A DNA stretch of 64,000 nucleotides from Rhizobiales bacterium TMED25 (GTDB taxonomy: Bacteria > Pseudomonadota > Alphaproteobacteria > Rhizobiales > TMED25), in assembly GCA_002168075.1 (NCBI GenBank), contig NHCE01000010.1, forward strand, positions 108,954-172,953, given 5' to 3'. A program made the translations under genes and the position numbers. Shown in pieces: positions 1-8,429 of this stretch; within the stretch, counting starts at the first letter, position 1; each line of letters starts with the position of its first letter. Below the pieces are notes generated by a model. That model saw only the letters and a list, made by a program, of their open reading frames with translations, did not search any database and was not told the DNA's origin.

Positions 1-776
1 ACACCGACTTTAACAACAGCAACAGCATGAAGTAAGGCTGAGACTGGAGTGGGCGCTACCATAGCTGCCGGTAACCATGAATGAAATGGCATAATTGCTG
101 CTTTTGATATTCCAAATATAAATAAGATTAGTAGTATTGATAATTGCAAGTTACTTATGCCGTCAAGCCCCAAAGTTGTCATAAGAAGACCACTCGCAAT
201 AAAATCAAGACTCCCACTTAAAAAATAGACATAACTTATTGCTGGTAAGAAAAAACAAAGTGAAGTTCCAAGTAAGATTAAGAGATAGGTTCGCCCTGAT
301 TTCTTGGATAATTCATCACCTTTGTGAGTTACTAAAGGATATGTTGTAATGGTCAATAATTCGTAAAATATAAACAGGGTTAGCAGATTATCAGATAATG
401 CTGCACCATTTGCACATGCTATTGATATTGAGAAAAACATGAAAAAATTACCTAATCTTTTTTCATTATTTGAGGACATATATCCAAGAGAATATATTGT
501 TGCTATAAGCCATAAACAGTTAACCATCATTAGAAAGATCATACTTATGGACTCAACACCCAGTGTAATATTCAAACCAGATAGAATTGTGACAAGGTCT
601 AATTTTATTGCAGTATCACTAAATATACTAAATATCTTGAAGATATAATAAATATTAATTGATGGTCCAACGATCAGAATTGGATAACGCAAATTTTCAA
701 ATTTCCAGAGAAATTTAATTGTTAAAGCTATTATTACTGGAATAATGATTGGTATTATCAAAATTAATTGATTCAT
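1..776 (-). CDS. MrpD/NuoM-type proton-translocating antiporter subunit (partial, 3' end outside window)
   Basis: Reading the minus strand from ATG at 776 gives an open frame that runs off the window edge, about 258 codons. The protein is a polytopic membrane protein of the NuoL/NuoM/MrpA/MrpD family. It shows the conserved TM5-type glutamate (FIFYELLTITTYP), the lysine before the HSWLP motif (SKAAIMPFHSWLPAAM) and the signature VSALLHAVAVVKVG. Its start overlaps the stop of the preceding antiporter subunit by four bases (ATGA, 773-776), so the two are probably translationally coupled. It is a second D-like subunit of the Mrp-type operon. It could also correspond to the N-terminal antiporter half of MrpA; the missing C-terminus prevents a decision. 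Confidence 0.85.
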   Translation of the reverse strand, partial: MNQLILIIPIIIPVIIALTIKFLWKFENLRYPILIVGPSINIYYIFKIFSIFSDTAIKLDLVTILSGLNITLGVESISMIFLMMVNCLWLIATIYSLGYMSSNNEKRLGNFFMFFSISIACANGAALSDNLLTLFIFYELLTITTYPLVTHKGDELSKKSGRTYLLILLGTSLCFFLPAISYVYFLSGSLDFIASGLLMTTLGLDGISNLQLSILLILFIFGISKAAIMPFHSWLPAAMVAPTPVSALLHAVAVVKVG

Positions 777-2260
777 AACACCTCCCCAGCAAATAGAACA
801 TTTTCAACTGCTACCCTTGCAAGATCTGCCGTAAGCCTGATATCTACTCCAAAATATATTGTCGCACCGGTGAGGATAATAGTTATAATTAGCATCTCTT
901 TGGGTAACTTATCTTTTACTATAATCATATCTTTTTCAGGTTCATGAAACCAAATTAATTCAATTACTCTACCGACATAAATAAGTGCCAATAGAGAACT
1001 AATAGCAAGAGATACTACAACAAGCCACCAGCCCTGTTCGATTGCTCCCAAAACAAGATACCATTTTGATATGAAACCAACAGTTCCAGGAACACCAATC
1101 AGACTTATTGACGCTATTGTCAGACAAACAGCTATAATAGGCATTTTTTTTCCGAGCCCAGCTAGTTTTTTAATACTTGTTTCTTTTGTTTTATATATCA
1201 CGCAACCAATTGCTAAAAATATTGCAGCTTTAATTATTGAATGATTTATTATATGAACCGTTGAACCAATCAATCCATTATAATTTGCAATACCTAATCC
1301 CAATGTAATATACCCAATTTGAGCGACGGAAGAATATGCAAACAATTTTTTTATATTACTTTGAAATATTGCAATAATTGATGCACCAAACATAGCCGCC
1401 AATGATAGAGAAATTATGACAATCATAAATAATGGGTTGGAATATATTATGCTATAACCAAAAACAAGATATAGATATTTCATCAATAGATATATAGCAA
1501 CTTTAGTGGCTGTAGAAGATAGAAATGCTGTACCAACGGATGGTGAATATGCATAAGCATTTGGTAACCATGCATGTAATGGGAAAAGAGCTATCTTTAA
1601 GGCTATACCAACTGTGATAAATGCAAGCGATGCATAAAGTGGTCTCATTAGCTCAATATCTTTAATTCTATCTGCAATATCAACTAAATTTAGGCTTCCG
1701 GTTATAACAAAAATTAATCCAACACCAATAACATAGAGTGTCGCGCCAATTGTTCCCATTATTAAATATTGATATGCAGCAACCAGCGCTCTTTTATCTT
1801 GACCGATTGATATAATTATATAAGTGGCTAGTGAGGATATTTCTAAAAAAACAAATGCATTAAAGGCATCGCCAGTTGATAGTATACCAATCAAACCCGC
1901 CAAGCACAAAAGATACATCGAATAAAAAATAGATATCTTATTCTTTCTAATTTCATTATTTAAGCTGTTCCTGGCATAGAGAATAATTGCAAAAGAAGCT
2001 AGTGATATCATTACGATAAATAATGCATTCAATTCATCAATTCTATATTCAATTCCAACTGGTGGTTCCCATCCTCCCATCGCATATGATATAGGGCCGT
2101 TCACTGAAATTTTCATATAAAGGGCGATGGAACAAAATACTACTGAAAAGGATGATAATACAGCTAATAGCCAGTTTGCTCTATCATTTCGTATCAGCAA
2201 TATTAATACAGACCCAAGAATTGGTGTCATAACTAAAATCGCTGGAAAATGTTCAGTCAT
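773..2260 (-). CDS. mrpD: Monovalent cation/H+ antiporter subunit D (MrpD/MnhD family)
   Basis: A 495-residue polytopic membrane protein with about 14 predicted TM helices. Family hallmarks are the TM5 glutamate (NAFVFLEISSLATY), the TM7 lysine before the HAWLP motif (ALKIALFPLHAWLPNAY) and the TM8 lysine (STATKVAIYLL). In complex I and Mrp relatives these residues form the proton channel. It lies 2 bp after mrpC and overlaps the next D-like gene by 4 bp. By context it is an ion-translocating subunit of a cation/proton antiporter in the inner membrane, probably supporting sodium export and pH homeostasis. The family assignment is firm; the transported ion is inferred. Confidence 0.9.
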   Translation of the reverse strand: MTEHFPAILVMTPILGSVLILLIRNDRANWLLAVLSSFSVVFCSIALYMKISVNGPISYAMGGWEPPVGIEYRIDELNALFIVMISLASFAIILYARNSLNNEIRKNKISIFYSMYLLCLAGLIGILSTGDAFNAFVFLEISSLATYIIISIGQDKRALVAAYQYLIMGTIGATLYVIGVGLIFVITGSLNLVDIADRIKDIELMRPLYASLAFITVGIALKIALFPLHAWLPNAYAYSPSVGTAFLSSTATKVAIYLLMKYLYLVFGYSIIYSNPLFMIVIISLSLAAMFGASIIAIFQSNIKKLFAYSSVAQIGYITLGLGIANYNGLIGSTVHIINHSIIKAAIFLAIGCVIYKTKETSIKKLAGLGKKMPIIAVCLTIASISLIGVPGTVGFISKWYLVLGAIEQGWWLVVVSLAISSLLALIYVGRVIELIWFHEPEKDMIIVKDKLPKEMLIITIILTGATIYFGVDIRLTADLARVAVENVLFAGEVL

Positions 2261-2262
2261 TA

Positions 2263-2622
2263 TCAGAGCTCTTTTTCAAATAGTTTATCTTCTTCAATTG
2301 TACCAAATTCTTCATTGATCCTAATTACTAATGCCAAGCCAAGAGATAATGTGGATATACCAACAACGATGGCTGTAAGTATTAGAACATGTGGGAACGG
2401 GCTAGAGTATATTATTAAGTCATCTCTTAAAATAGGGGGGGTACCATTTAATATTTTACCTGGAGAAATATATAGTATGTAAACCGAGGTCTGAAAGAGA
2501 GCTAATCCAATGAGTTTTTTTACCATATTACCTCTGGCAACAACAATAAATAATCCGCTGACCATCAGAAATATTATGATGTAGTAATTATATGATGATA
2601 TTAAATTTGATAGTATATTCAT
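2263..2622 (-). CDS. mrpC: Cation/H+ antiporter subunit C (MrpC/NuoK-like)
   Basis: A 119-residue protein with three hydrophobic helices (about residues 10-27, 32-52 and 75-100), the size and layout of MrpC and NuoK. It carries the NuoK-type segment KKLIGLALFQTSVYILYIS and an HVLILTAIVVGIST helix. MrpC is a small membrane subunit bridging the D-type antiporter modules. The start overlaps the stop of mrpB by 4 bp (ATGA) and the stop lies 2 bp before mrpD, consistent with one polycistronic transcript. Confidence 0.9.
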   Translation of the reverse strand: MNILSNLISSYNYYIIIFLMVSGLFIVVARGNMVKKLIGLALFQTSVYILYISPGKILNGTPPILRDDLIIYSSPFPHVLILTAIVVGISTLSLGLALVIRINEEFGTIEEDKLFEKEL

Positions 2623-3038
2623 CTACCCCCTCTTGATACAAATGCATAAAATATAGATACCATGGCACCAATAACTGTCACAAAGACACCAATTTCTATT
2701 AGAATAATTCCAATATGTTGGCCATGTTTTGGATAATGCGCAAGTGCATCATAATCTAAAAAGTTATAGTCATTTATAATACTAAATATACCTGTGCCCG
2801 AGAATATTATCACTCCGATCGGTATCATTAGGTGAAAGACTTTTATTGGAAAATCTTTTTGAGCCTTCTTTGCTCCAAATATTATGGTGTAAAGTATTAT
2901 TGATGCAGCAAATATTACGCCAGCTTGGAATCCTCCACCAGGACCAAAATCTCCATGAAATTGAACATAAAAAGCAAAAATCATAATAAATGGAATAAAT
3001 ATCTTTGCTGAAATTCTTAAAAGTAAATCTAATCTCAT
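2619..3038 (-). CDS. mrpB: Cation/H+ antiporter subunit B (MrpB/MnhB domain)
   Basis: A 139-residue membrane protein with four predicted TM helices and the MnhB signature around residues 27-55 (HGDFGPGGGFQAGVIFAAS). The length matches stand-alone MrpB. It is read in the same direction as its neighbours, 6 bp after the MbhDE-like gene and overlapping mrpC by 4 bp. It is a structural subunit of the antiporter complex; nothing looks truncated. Confidence 0.92.
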   Translation of the reverse strand: MRLDLLLRISAKIFIPFIMIFAFYVQFHGDFGPGGGFQAGVIFAASIILYTIIFGAKKAQKDFPIKVFHLMIPIGVIIFSGTGIFSIINDYNFLDYDALAHYPKHGQHIGIILIEIGVFVTVIGAMVSIFYAFVSRGGR

Positions 3039-3044
3039 TGTTTC

Positions 3045-3557
3045 TTAGTCCTCTTGTTTATTTTTTCGTAGAAGAGAAATAACACCAATAGCAGCTGTAA
3101 AGACAACTATAACTTCTCCAAGTGTATCGAAACCTCTATAGCTAGCTAGTACTGAAGTGACTACATTTGGAACTCCAGTCTCAGTTAGAGATCTTGCCAG
3201 ATATTGACTGCTTACATGAGTATGAAGGGGTGTATCAGCAGCTCCAAAAGCCGGCAAGCCATATGTGCCGTATATAAGTAAGCCACCAACAATCACGCAA
3301 ACAGAGATCGCTATAATAGAATTATGCTTAGGTTGTTCTTCATTTCTTTTTGTATAGTGCAGAACACTTAACATTAGAACTGTCGATATTCCTGCTCCGA
3401 CGGCAGCTTCCGTAAGTGCTACATCTACTGCATCAAATATAAGCAACAATGAAGCCATTAAAAAACTATATATAGTACTTAATATAACGACACTAAAAAG
3501 ATTTTTTAATTTAATTATTCCAATAGTCGTAATTGCCATCAGAGTAAGAATTATCAT
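3045..3557 (-). CDS. MbhD-MbhE-like subunit (DUF4040 plus MrpA C-terminal domain)
   Basis: A 170-residue membrane protein. The N-terminal part (about residues 1-70) is a DUF4040/MbhD domain with FDAVDVALTEAAVGAG. The C-terminal part (about 125-163) resembles MbhE and the extreme C-terminus of MrpA (SVLASYRGFDTLGEVIVVFT). In classical Mrp operons these two domains are fused to the large MrpA; here they form a small separate protein, as in archaeal Mbh/Mbs-type complexes and some bacterial Mrp variants. It lies between mrpG and mrpB. The role is a structural link between the antiporter modules (inference from homologues). Confidence 0.85.
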   Translation of the reverse strand: MIILTLMAITTIGIIKLKNLFSVVILSTIYSFLMASLLLIFDAVDVALTEAAVGAGISTVLMLSVLHYTKRNEEQPKHNSIIAISVCVIVGGLLIYGTYGLPAFGAADTPLHTHVSSQYLARSLTETGVPNVVTSVLASYRGFDTLGEVIVVFTAAIGVISLLRKNKQED

Positions 3558-3571
3558 ATTTAAATATATTT

Positions 3572-3895
3572 CTATTGTTTTTTCCTCCCTACAACTTTTA
3601 GTGGCTTGATATCATCATGTATGCATGCCCTTGCAAGTGCGTGGGTTGCAACCGAGGATATATATATTATGGCGAGTAGTATGATAATCAATTTTATGGA
3701 AATAGCGCTAAATCCAGAGTATATGATCAATCCAAAGATAATTAAGGTCGCACCAGTGGACTCCATGACTGAAACTGCGTGCATTCTAGTAAAAACATCA
3801 GGCATTCTAATTAGTCCAATGGCTCCAACTAGAAGGAATAATGACCCAATAATTAAAAAGAAATAAGCTATATTAATCTGAAATGTTTCCAGCAT
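3572..3895 (-). CDS. mrpG: Cation/H+ antiporter subunit G (MrpG/MnhG)
   Basis: A 107-residue protein with three hydrophobic segments and the family signature GLIRMPDVFTRMHAVSV near residues 27-43, followed by a glycine-rich helix. It is full length for MrpG. It begins 4 bp after the mrpF stop, within the E-F-G gene order usual for Mrp systems. It is a small membrane subunit required for complex assembly in studied Mrp antiporters. Confidence 0.92.
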   Translation of the reverse strand: MLETFQINIAYFFLIIGSLFLLVGAIGLIRMPDVFTRMHAVSVMESTGATLIIFGLIIYSGFSAISIKLIIILLAIIYISSVATHALARACIHDDIKPLKVVGRKKQ

Positions 3896-3899
3896 TTAT

Positions 3900-4172
3900 T
3901 TATTCCTCTTCACCATGACTTAGAGTGCCATATCTAAAATATTTGAGAACAGCAAAAGTTCCAATGAGATTTAAAAGGATATATGTAATGGCAATATCCA
4001 AAAAGTCTGTCCTACCTGATAGGAAGCCATACATGACAAGAAAAAGAACAGTTGAAGTACCTATGATATTTGCGGCGAGGAGGCGGTCAAATAAAGTTGG
4101 TCCCACCAAAGCTCTATAGAGAGATAATACAAGAGAAATTGAGATTATAAATATAATTAAATTAAATATCAT
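3900..4172 (-). CDS. mrpF: Cation/H+ antiporter subunit F (MrpF/MnhF)
   Basis: A 90-residue protein with three TM helices and the MrpF pattern RALVGPTLFDRLLAANIIG followed by DFLDIAITYILLNLIG. Length and motifs are typical. Its start overlaps the end of mrpE by 11 bp. It is a membrane subunit of the antiporter encoded by this operon. Confidence 0.92.
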   Translation of the reverse strand: MIFNLIIFIISISLVLSLYRALVGPTLFDRLLAANIIGTSTVLFLVMYGFLSGRTDFLDIAITYILLNLIGTFAVLKYFRYGTLSHGEEE

Positions 4173-4659
4173 TATCGCCCATTAATTTTTTAATCCTATG
4201 GTCCATTTCACTTTTTAGCAATGATGCTTTTGTATCTTTAGAAATTGAGTGAACGTCAATCTCTTTATTTGAGTTATTTATTATTACAGAAATTGTTCCT
4301 GGTGTTAAGGTGATAGAATTTGCATAAATATTGAAACCCATTGTAGATTTTTGTTTTGATTTAATTTTAAAATATTGAGGTGATATACCCATTCTCGGTG
4401 ATAGGATGATTTTCGAAATATAAACGCTAGAAAAAATCATTTCCTTATATAACCAGAGCCAATAGTAGATTGCTTTTGGTAATATTCTTATTGGGAGTGA
4501 CTCATCATCTATCATAGTTATTTTATAGAGGTATAGAACTATGAATAATGAACATAAAGCTCCAACTACGAGGAGTAGTATTACATTCTTCCCAGATAAC
4601 AAATACCAGAAGAGAAATAATAGTATTATTTGAAGAGTAACTAGTAAGTTTTTATTCAT
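4162..4659 (-). CDS. mrpE: Cation/H+ antiporter subunit E (MrpE/MnhE)
   Basis: A 165-residue protein with N-terminal TM helices (about residues 5-22 and 27-46) and a soluble MnhE domain containing YANSITLTPGTISV and a DVHSI segment, as in MrpE. It is the first antiporter gene of the operon, 17 bp after the sufE stop, so no separate promoter fits in front of it. Transcription probably begins upstream of sufE. Confidence 0.9.
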   Translation of the reverse strand: MNKNLLVTLQIILLFLFWYLLSGKNVILLLVVGALCSLFIVLYLYKITMIDDESLPIRILPKAIYYWLWLYKEMIFSSVYISKIILSPRMGISPQYFKIKSKQKSTMGFNIYANSITLTPGTISVIINNSNKEIDVHSISKDTKASLLKSEMDHRIKKLMGDNDI

Positions 4660-4676
4660 TAATTTAATTGTCCAGT

Positions 4677-5096
4677 TTATATATTTTCCCTTGCATCATT
4701 TTTTATTCTTTGAATCATAGATAGCAGTCCATTTGAACGTTGAGGTGATAAATGCTCTTCTAGTCCAAATTTCTTAAAAATATCTTGATGATCTATTTCT
4801 AGAATCTCATTTGGTTTTTTATCTGTGTAAATTGAAATAAGTATAGCAATTAATCCTTTGACTATAAATGCATCACTATCACCTATAAAATTTATTAGCT
4901 TCTCATTCTCAGAGTTGCTAGATGCAGAAGAATGGAGCCATACTTGGCTTACACAACCATTAACTTTTGTATTATTATTCCTAAGATTCTCAGGAAAATC
5001 ATGAATTGTCTGACCCAATTCGATTATATACTTATATTTATCTTCCCAATTATCAAGGAATTCCATATTTTCTATTATTTCATTTATATTTGTCAT
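4677..5096 (-). CDS. sufE: Cysteine desulfuration protein SufE
   Basis: A 139-residue SufE-family protein. SufE takes persulfide sulfur from the cysteine desulfurase SufS and passes it to the SufBCD scaffold for Fe-S cluster assembly in the cytosol. The acceptor cysteine is C48 in VNGCVSQVW, and the domain spans nearly the whole chain (DDLIELG-like start near residue 20, KFGLEEHLSPQRSNGL near residues 107-122). No other suf gene is nearby. It is the promoter-proximal gene of a co-oriented run with the Mrp antiporter (17 bp gap), an association with no obvious biochemical logic. Confidence 0.93.
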   Translation of the reverse strand: MTNINEIIENMEFLDNWEDKYKYIIELGQTIHDFPENLRNNNTKVNGCVSQVWLHSSASSNSENEKLINFIGDSDAFIVKGLIAILISIYTDKKPNEILEIDHQDIFKKFGLEEHLSPQRSNGLLSMIQRIKNDARENI

Positions 5097-5203
5097 TATC
5101 TTAGTTTATTATACTTAATAAGTGTATTAGTATATACAATCTTATAGTATATGATTTTTAAATTATTTTAATTACCAAAATATAATTATTAATATCTAAT
5201 TTA

Positions 5204-5644
5204 ATGTTCTGGAAAGAAAAACAGCTAAATCAAATGAACTCAGATGAATGGGAGTCCCTTTGTGATAGATGCGGTAAATGTTGTTCGTTAAAACTGCACA
5301 ATGAAATTTCTAATGAAATATTTGATACATCATTAGTATGTAAATTATTTGATGTTAAGAAATGTAGTTGTAAGAATTATTCTGAGAGACATCAATATGT
5401 AAAAGATTGCATAAAATTATCTGACAATAATATAAGATCCATTAGCTGGCTTCCAAACACTTGTGCTTACAAACTAGTATCAGAGGGTAAGGACTTGTAT
5501 CCGTGGCATCATTTAAATTCTGGAAGCTATGATACAATTCATGAAACTGGTAATTCAATAATTTCATCCGAAATTAAAAGTGAAAGTGAAGTTGAACGAA
5601 ATGATTATGAGGATTATATTACAAATAAGATTACGTCAAAATGA
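5204..5644 (+). CDS. YcgN-like cysteine-cluster protein (UPF0260)
   Basis: A 146-residue protein of the YcgN/UPF0260 family, a cysteine-rich relative of the YkgJ zinc/iron-chelating domain. Visible clusters are CDRCGKCCSLKL (residues 21-32), VCKLFDVKKCSCKNY and the later DC and TC positions. The biochemical role is not established. It overlaps ccmE by 4 bp (ATGA, 5641-5644), so it is probably cotranscribed with the cytochrome c maturation genes. A link to that pathway is only contextual. Confidence 0.85.
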   Translation: MFWKEKQLNQMNSDEWESLCDRCGKCCSLKLHNEISNEIFDTSLVCKLFDVKKCSCKNYSERHQYVKDCIKLSDNNIRSISWLPNTCAYKLVSEGKDLYPWHHLNSGSYDTIHETGNSIISSEIKSESEVERNDYEDYITNKITSK

Positions 5645-6051
5645 ATAAAAAAATAAGAAGACTGAATTTTTTATTACTACTCTTAGTTACATGTTCAATT
5701 GCAATATGGTTAATTGTAAAGGCATTAGAAGAAAATATTATTTATTTCTATTCGCCAAGCGATATAGTGGAAATAGATAAACTAAGTAAATTGTTGAGAG
5801 TAGGTGGTTTAGTAAAAGAGAGTTCAATTGTAAAGAAAGATAATTTAATCTTCGAGTTTATAATTACAGATAATGTTAATGAAACAAAAGTTTTCTATCA
5901 AGGAATATTGCCAGATCTATTTCGAGAAAAGCAAGGAGTTATTGCTGAGGGTAAATTTGAGAAAAATATATTTATTGCTTCCAAGATCTTGGCAAAACAT
6001 GATGAGAATTATATGCCAAAAGAGGTTTATGAAAGTCTACGCAATAAATAA
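5641..6051 (+). CDS. ccmE: Cytochrome c maturation heme chaperone CcmE
   Basis: A 136-residue CcmE. There is an N-terminal membrane anchor (about residues 9-28) and a periplasmic OB-fold. The C-terminal motif AKHDENYMP holds the heme-attachment histidine H120 and tyrosine Y124. CcmE binds heme covalently and delivers it to CcmF for attachment to apocytochromes c on the periplasmic side. It overlaps the upstream YcgN-like gene and is followed by ccmF after 38 bp. Confidence 0.95.
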   Translation: MNKKIRRLNFLLLLLVTCSIAIWLIVKALEENIIYFYSPSDIVEIDKLSKLLRVGGLVKESSIVKKDNLIFEFIITDNVNETKVFYQGILPDLFREKQGVIAEGKFEKNIFIASKILAKHDENYMPKEVYESLRNK

Positions 6052-6089
6052 AGGTATAAATTTTTTTAAAATAACTAATTGTAAATCAG

Positions 6090-8042
6090 ATGATTAGTTT
6101 ATTTGGTAATTTGTTGTTATATTCGGCAGTAATTGTTGCAATTGCGACTGTAATTTATTCAAAACTTTTTAATATTGAACTTAATAAGAGATATAGATAT
6201 TCAAGTTTTTTTACAGTTGCGCAATTTTTATTTATTTTTTTTTCTTATCTACTTCTAACTTATGCTTACGTTATATCGGATTTTTCTATTTTCAACGTAT
6301 GGCAAAACTCAGAGTTAAATAAACCACTTATATATAAAATCACGGGAGTCTGGGGGAATCATGAAGGATCAATACTTTTGTGGGTTTTGATTTTGTCTTT
6401 TTATAGCTTTCTAGTTGTCATTATTGATAGAATAATTCCAAAAAACTATATCTTAAACATTCTCTTTATCCAGTCATTGATAACTTTAGCTTTTTTATTA
6501 TTTATAATATTTACGTCTAATCCTTTCATATTACAGTATCCAGTTCCATCCGATGGGGTAGGGCTAAATTCATTATTACAGGATCCAGGTCTGATCATAC
6601 ACCCGCCACTATTATATATTGGCTATGTGGGTTTTTCAGTTGTATTCTCCTATTCGATTGCAGCTATGTTGGATAAAGATACGAACAGTATATGGGCATT
6701 ATGGATAAGAAAGTGGGTCTATATAGCTTGGTGTTCTCTAACTTTGGGTATTACTATTGGTTCCTGGTGGGCTTATTATGAGCTTGGATGGGGTGGCTGG
6801 TGGTTTTGGGACCCAGTTGAGAATGCGTCTTTATTACCTTGGATTACTGGCACAGCCTTAATGCACTCACTTTCTATATATCGATCAAGTGGTCAGCATA
6901 GAGATTGGACTCTATTATTATCCATATTAACATTCTCATTCAGTCTTATGGGAACTTTTCTTGTTAGGTCAGGAATATTAACCTCTGTGCATTCTTTCGC
7001 CTCTGATCCTCAGAGAGGTTTATGGATTTTAGTAATTATGTCTTTTTTTGTAATTATGTCGTTTACTATTTTTATACTTAATTTAACTGAAAATAATGAA
7101 AAGACTAACTTTTATATATTCAAAAGGGGCACATTTATATTATTCAATAATTATTTATTGATGTTATCTTGTTTTATTGTTCTTTTTGGAACGCTATATC
7201 CTCTTATATTAGAGAGTATAACAAGTGAAGTAATAACTGTAGGTCCACAGTATTTTAATACTGTATTTATTCCCGTAACCATATTACTAGCAATTTTAAT
7301 GCCACTTGGGCCAAACTTACCTTGGAGCGGCAAAGTGAGCACGCAGACAATTAATAGAATATGTATGTCACTCATTATCACAATCTCATTAATTATCATT
7401 CTACAAATAATTGTTGAAGGTAAAACATTCAATTTGAATTTATTGATAATTGGTCTAGGTGCATGGATTATTATTAACTCGATAGTTGATTTACTTCCAA
7501 ATAATAATCACTCAGCAGATAAAAATATTTCAGACATAATAATGTTTAATATCAAGAATATCAATATACGAAGGGCAGGTGTAAGAATTGCTCATGCGGG
7601 TTTTGGTTTATTAATAGTTGGTATTGTTACGGCATCAAGTTATTCTGAGCAAAAAGATCTTAAAATCTTAAATGGAGGCATAGTAGATATAAATAAATAT
7701 GTACTTCAATATGAAGGGCTTGAAACTGATATTGGACAGAATTACGATGATCTTGTTTTGAATTTTAAAATACAATTACATAATAAAACCCTCGGAGAGG
7801 TTCTGCCAAAAAAAAGATTTTTTAGAAATAGTGGAGATATTACTACAGAGGCTGGTATTTTTAGACACAACATGAGTCATATCTTTATAACAGTCGGGGA
7901 AGTGCAGGAAAGTCATATTTATGCAACAATTTCATATAAACCCTTAGTTAGGTTTATCTGGCTTGGTAGTTTTTTTATGGTTGCGGGCTTACTTACCTCA
8001 CTTTTAATTAGAATATATTTTACAAAAAGGGCACATGATTAA
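6090..8042 (+). CDS. ccmF: Heme lyase subunit CcmF
   Basis: A 650-residue polytopic membrane protein. It has the tryptophan-rich heme-binding WWD signature WGGWWFWDPVENASLLPW near residues 230-250 and the conserved HEGSILLWVL segment near 90-100. CcmF joins reduced apocytochrome c to heme delivered by CcmE. The length is normal for the family. Its 3' end overlaps ccmH by 8 bp. The ccmG thioredoxin gene often found between ccmF and ccmH is absent here. Confidence 0.96.
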   Translation: MISLFGNLLLYSAVIVAIATVIYSKLFNIELNKRYRYSSFFTVAQFLFIFFSYLLLTYAYVISDFSIFNVWQNSELNKPLIYKITGVWGNHEGSILLWVLILSFYSFLVVIIDRIIPKNYILNILFIQSLITLAFLLFIIFTSNPFILQYPVPSDGVGLNSLLQDPGLIIHPPLLYIGYVGFSVVFSYSIAAMLDKDTNSIWALWIRKWVYIAWCSLTLGITIGSWWAYYELGWGGWWFWDPVENASLLPWITGTALMHSLSIYRSSGQHRDWTLLLSILTFSFSLMGTFLVRSGILTSVHSFASDPQRGLWILVIMSFFVIMSFTIFILNLTENNEKTNFYIFKRGTFILFNNYLLMLSCFIVLFGTLYPLILESITSEVITVGPQYFNTVFIPVTILLAILMPLGPNLPWSGKVSTQTINRICMSLIITISLIIILQIIVEGKTFNLNLLIIGLGAWIIINSIVDLLPNNNHSADKNISDIIMFNIKNINIRRAGVRIAHAGFGLLIVGIVTASSYSEQKDLKILNGGIVDINKYVLQYEGLETDIGQNYDDLVLNFKIQLHNKTLGEVLPKKRFFRNSGDITTEAGIFRHNMSHIFITVGEVQESHIYATISYKPLVRFIWLGSFFMVAGLLTSLLIRIYFTKRAHD

Positions 8043-8424
8043 CAAAGGATATAGAACATCAAAGCTTGTATTAATTTATCTTATGTCTATGACATTTGTA
8101 AATGCAAATGACTTGTATAAAGAAAACCTATCCGATGATATTATTGAAATAAGCAAAGAATTGAAATGCCTTGTTTGTGATGGCCAAAATATATTTGAGT
8201 CAAATTCAAATTTTTCAAAAGATATTAAGATGTACATAAAAAAAGAGCTTAATGATGGCAAGAAAAAAGAAGAAATAATTTTAGATATACACTCAAAATA
8301 TGGTGATAGTATTTTGATGAAACCGCCAGTTCAATTGAATACCTATTTACTTTGGTTCTTGCCTTCACTAATGCTATTGTTTGGGATTTTATACTTAATT
8401 CGAAAAAGAACTATAAATAATTAA
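8035..8424 (+). CDS. ccmH: Cytochrome c maturation protein CcmH (CcmH/CycL)
   Basis: A 129-residue protein with an N-terminal signal/anchor, the redox motif LKCLVCDGQNI (C45 and C48, matching the LRCxxC motif of CcmH) and a C-terminal TM helix (about 104-121) followed by RKR. CcmH reduces or holds the CXXCH thiols of apocytochrome c at the membrane. It is the short CcmH form without the TPR domain (CcmI). It overlaps ccmF and ends 5 bp before the convergent histidine-kinase gene. Confidence 0.92.
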   Translation: MINKGYRTSKLVLIYLMSMTFVNANDLYKENLSDDIIEISKELKCLVCDGQNIFESNSNFSKDIKMYIKKELNDGKKKEEIILDIHSKYGDSILMKPPVQLNTYLLWFLPSLMLLFGILYLIRKRTINN

Positions 8425-8429
8425 AAATA

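Noticed and set aside
439..648. Plus-strand open frame of 69 codons
   Set aside because: It lies entirely within the antisense of the partial antiporter subunit, which shows conserved family motifs; the frame has no recognisable domain.
5097..5203. Short dyad ACTT-AAT-AAGT near 5114-5124 as an Fe-S or iron regulator site for sufE
   Set aside because: The stem is four bases in very AT-rich DNA and does not match a known operator; chance is more likely.
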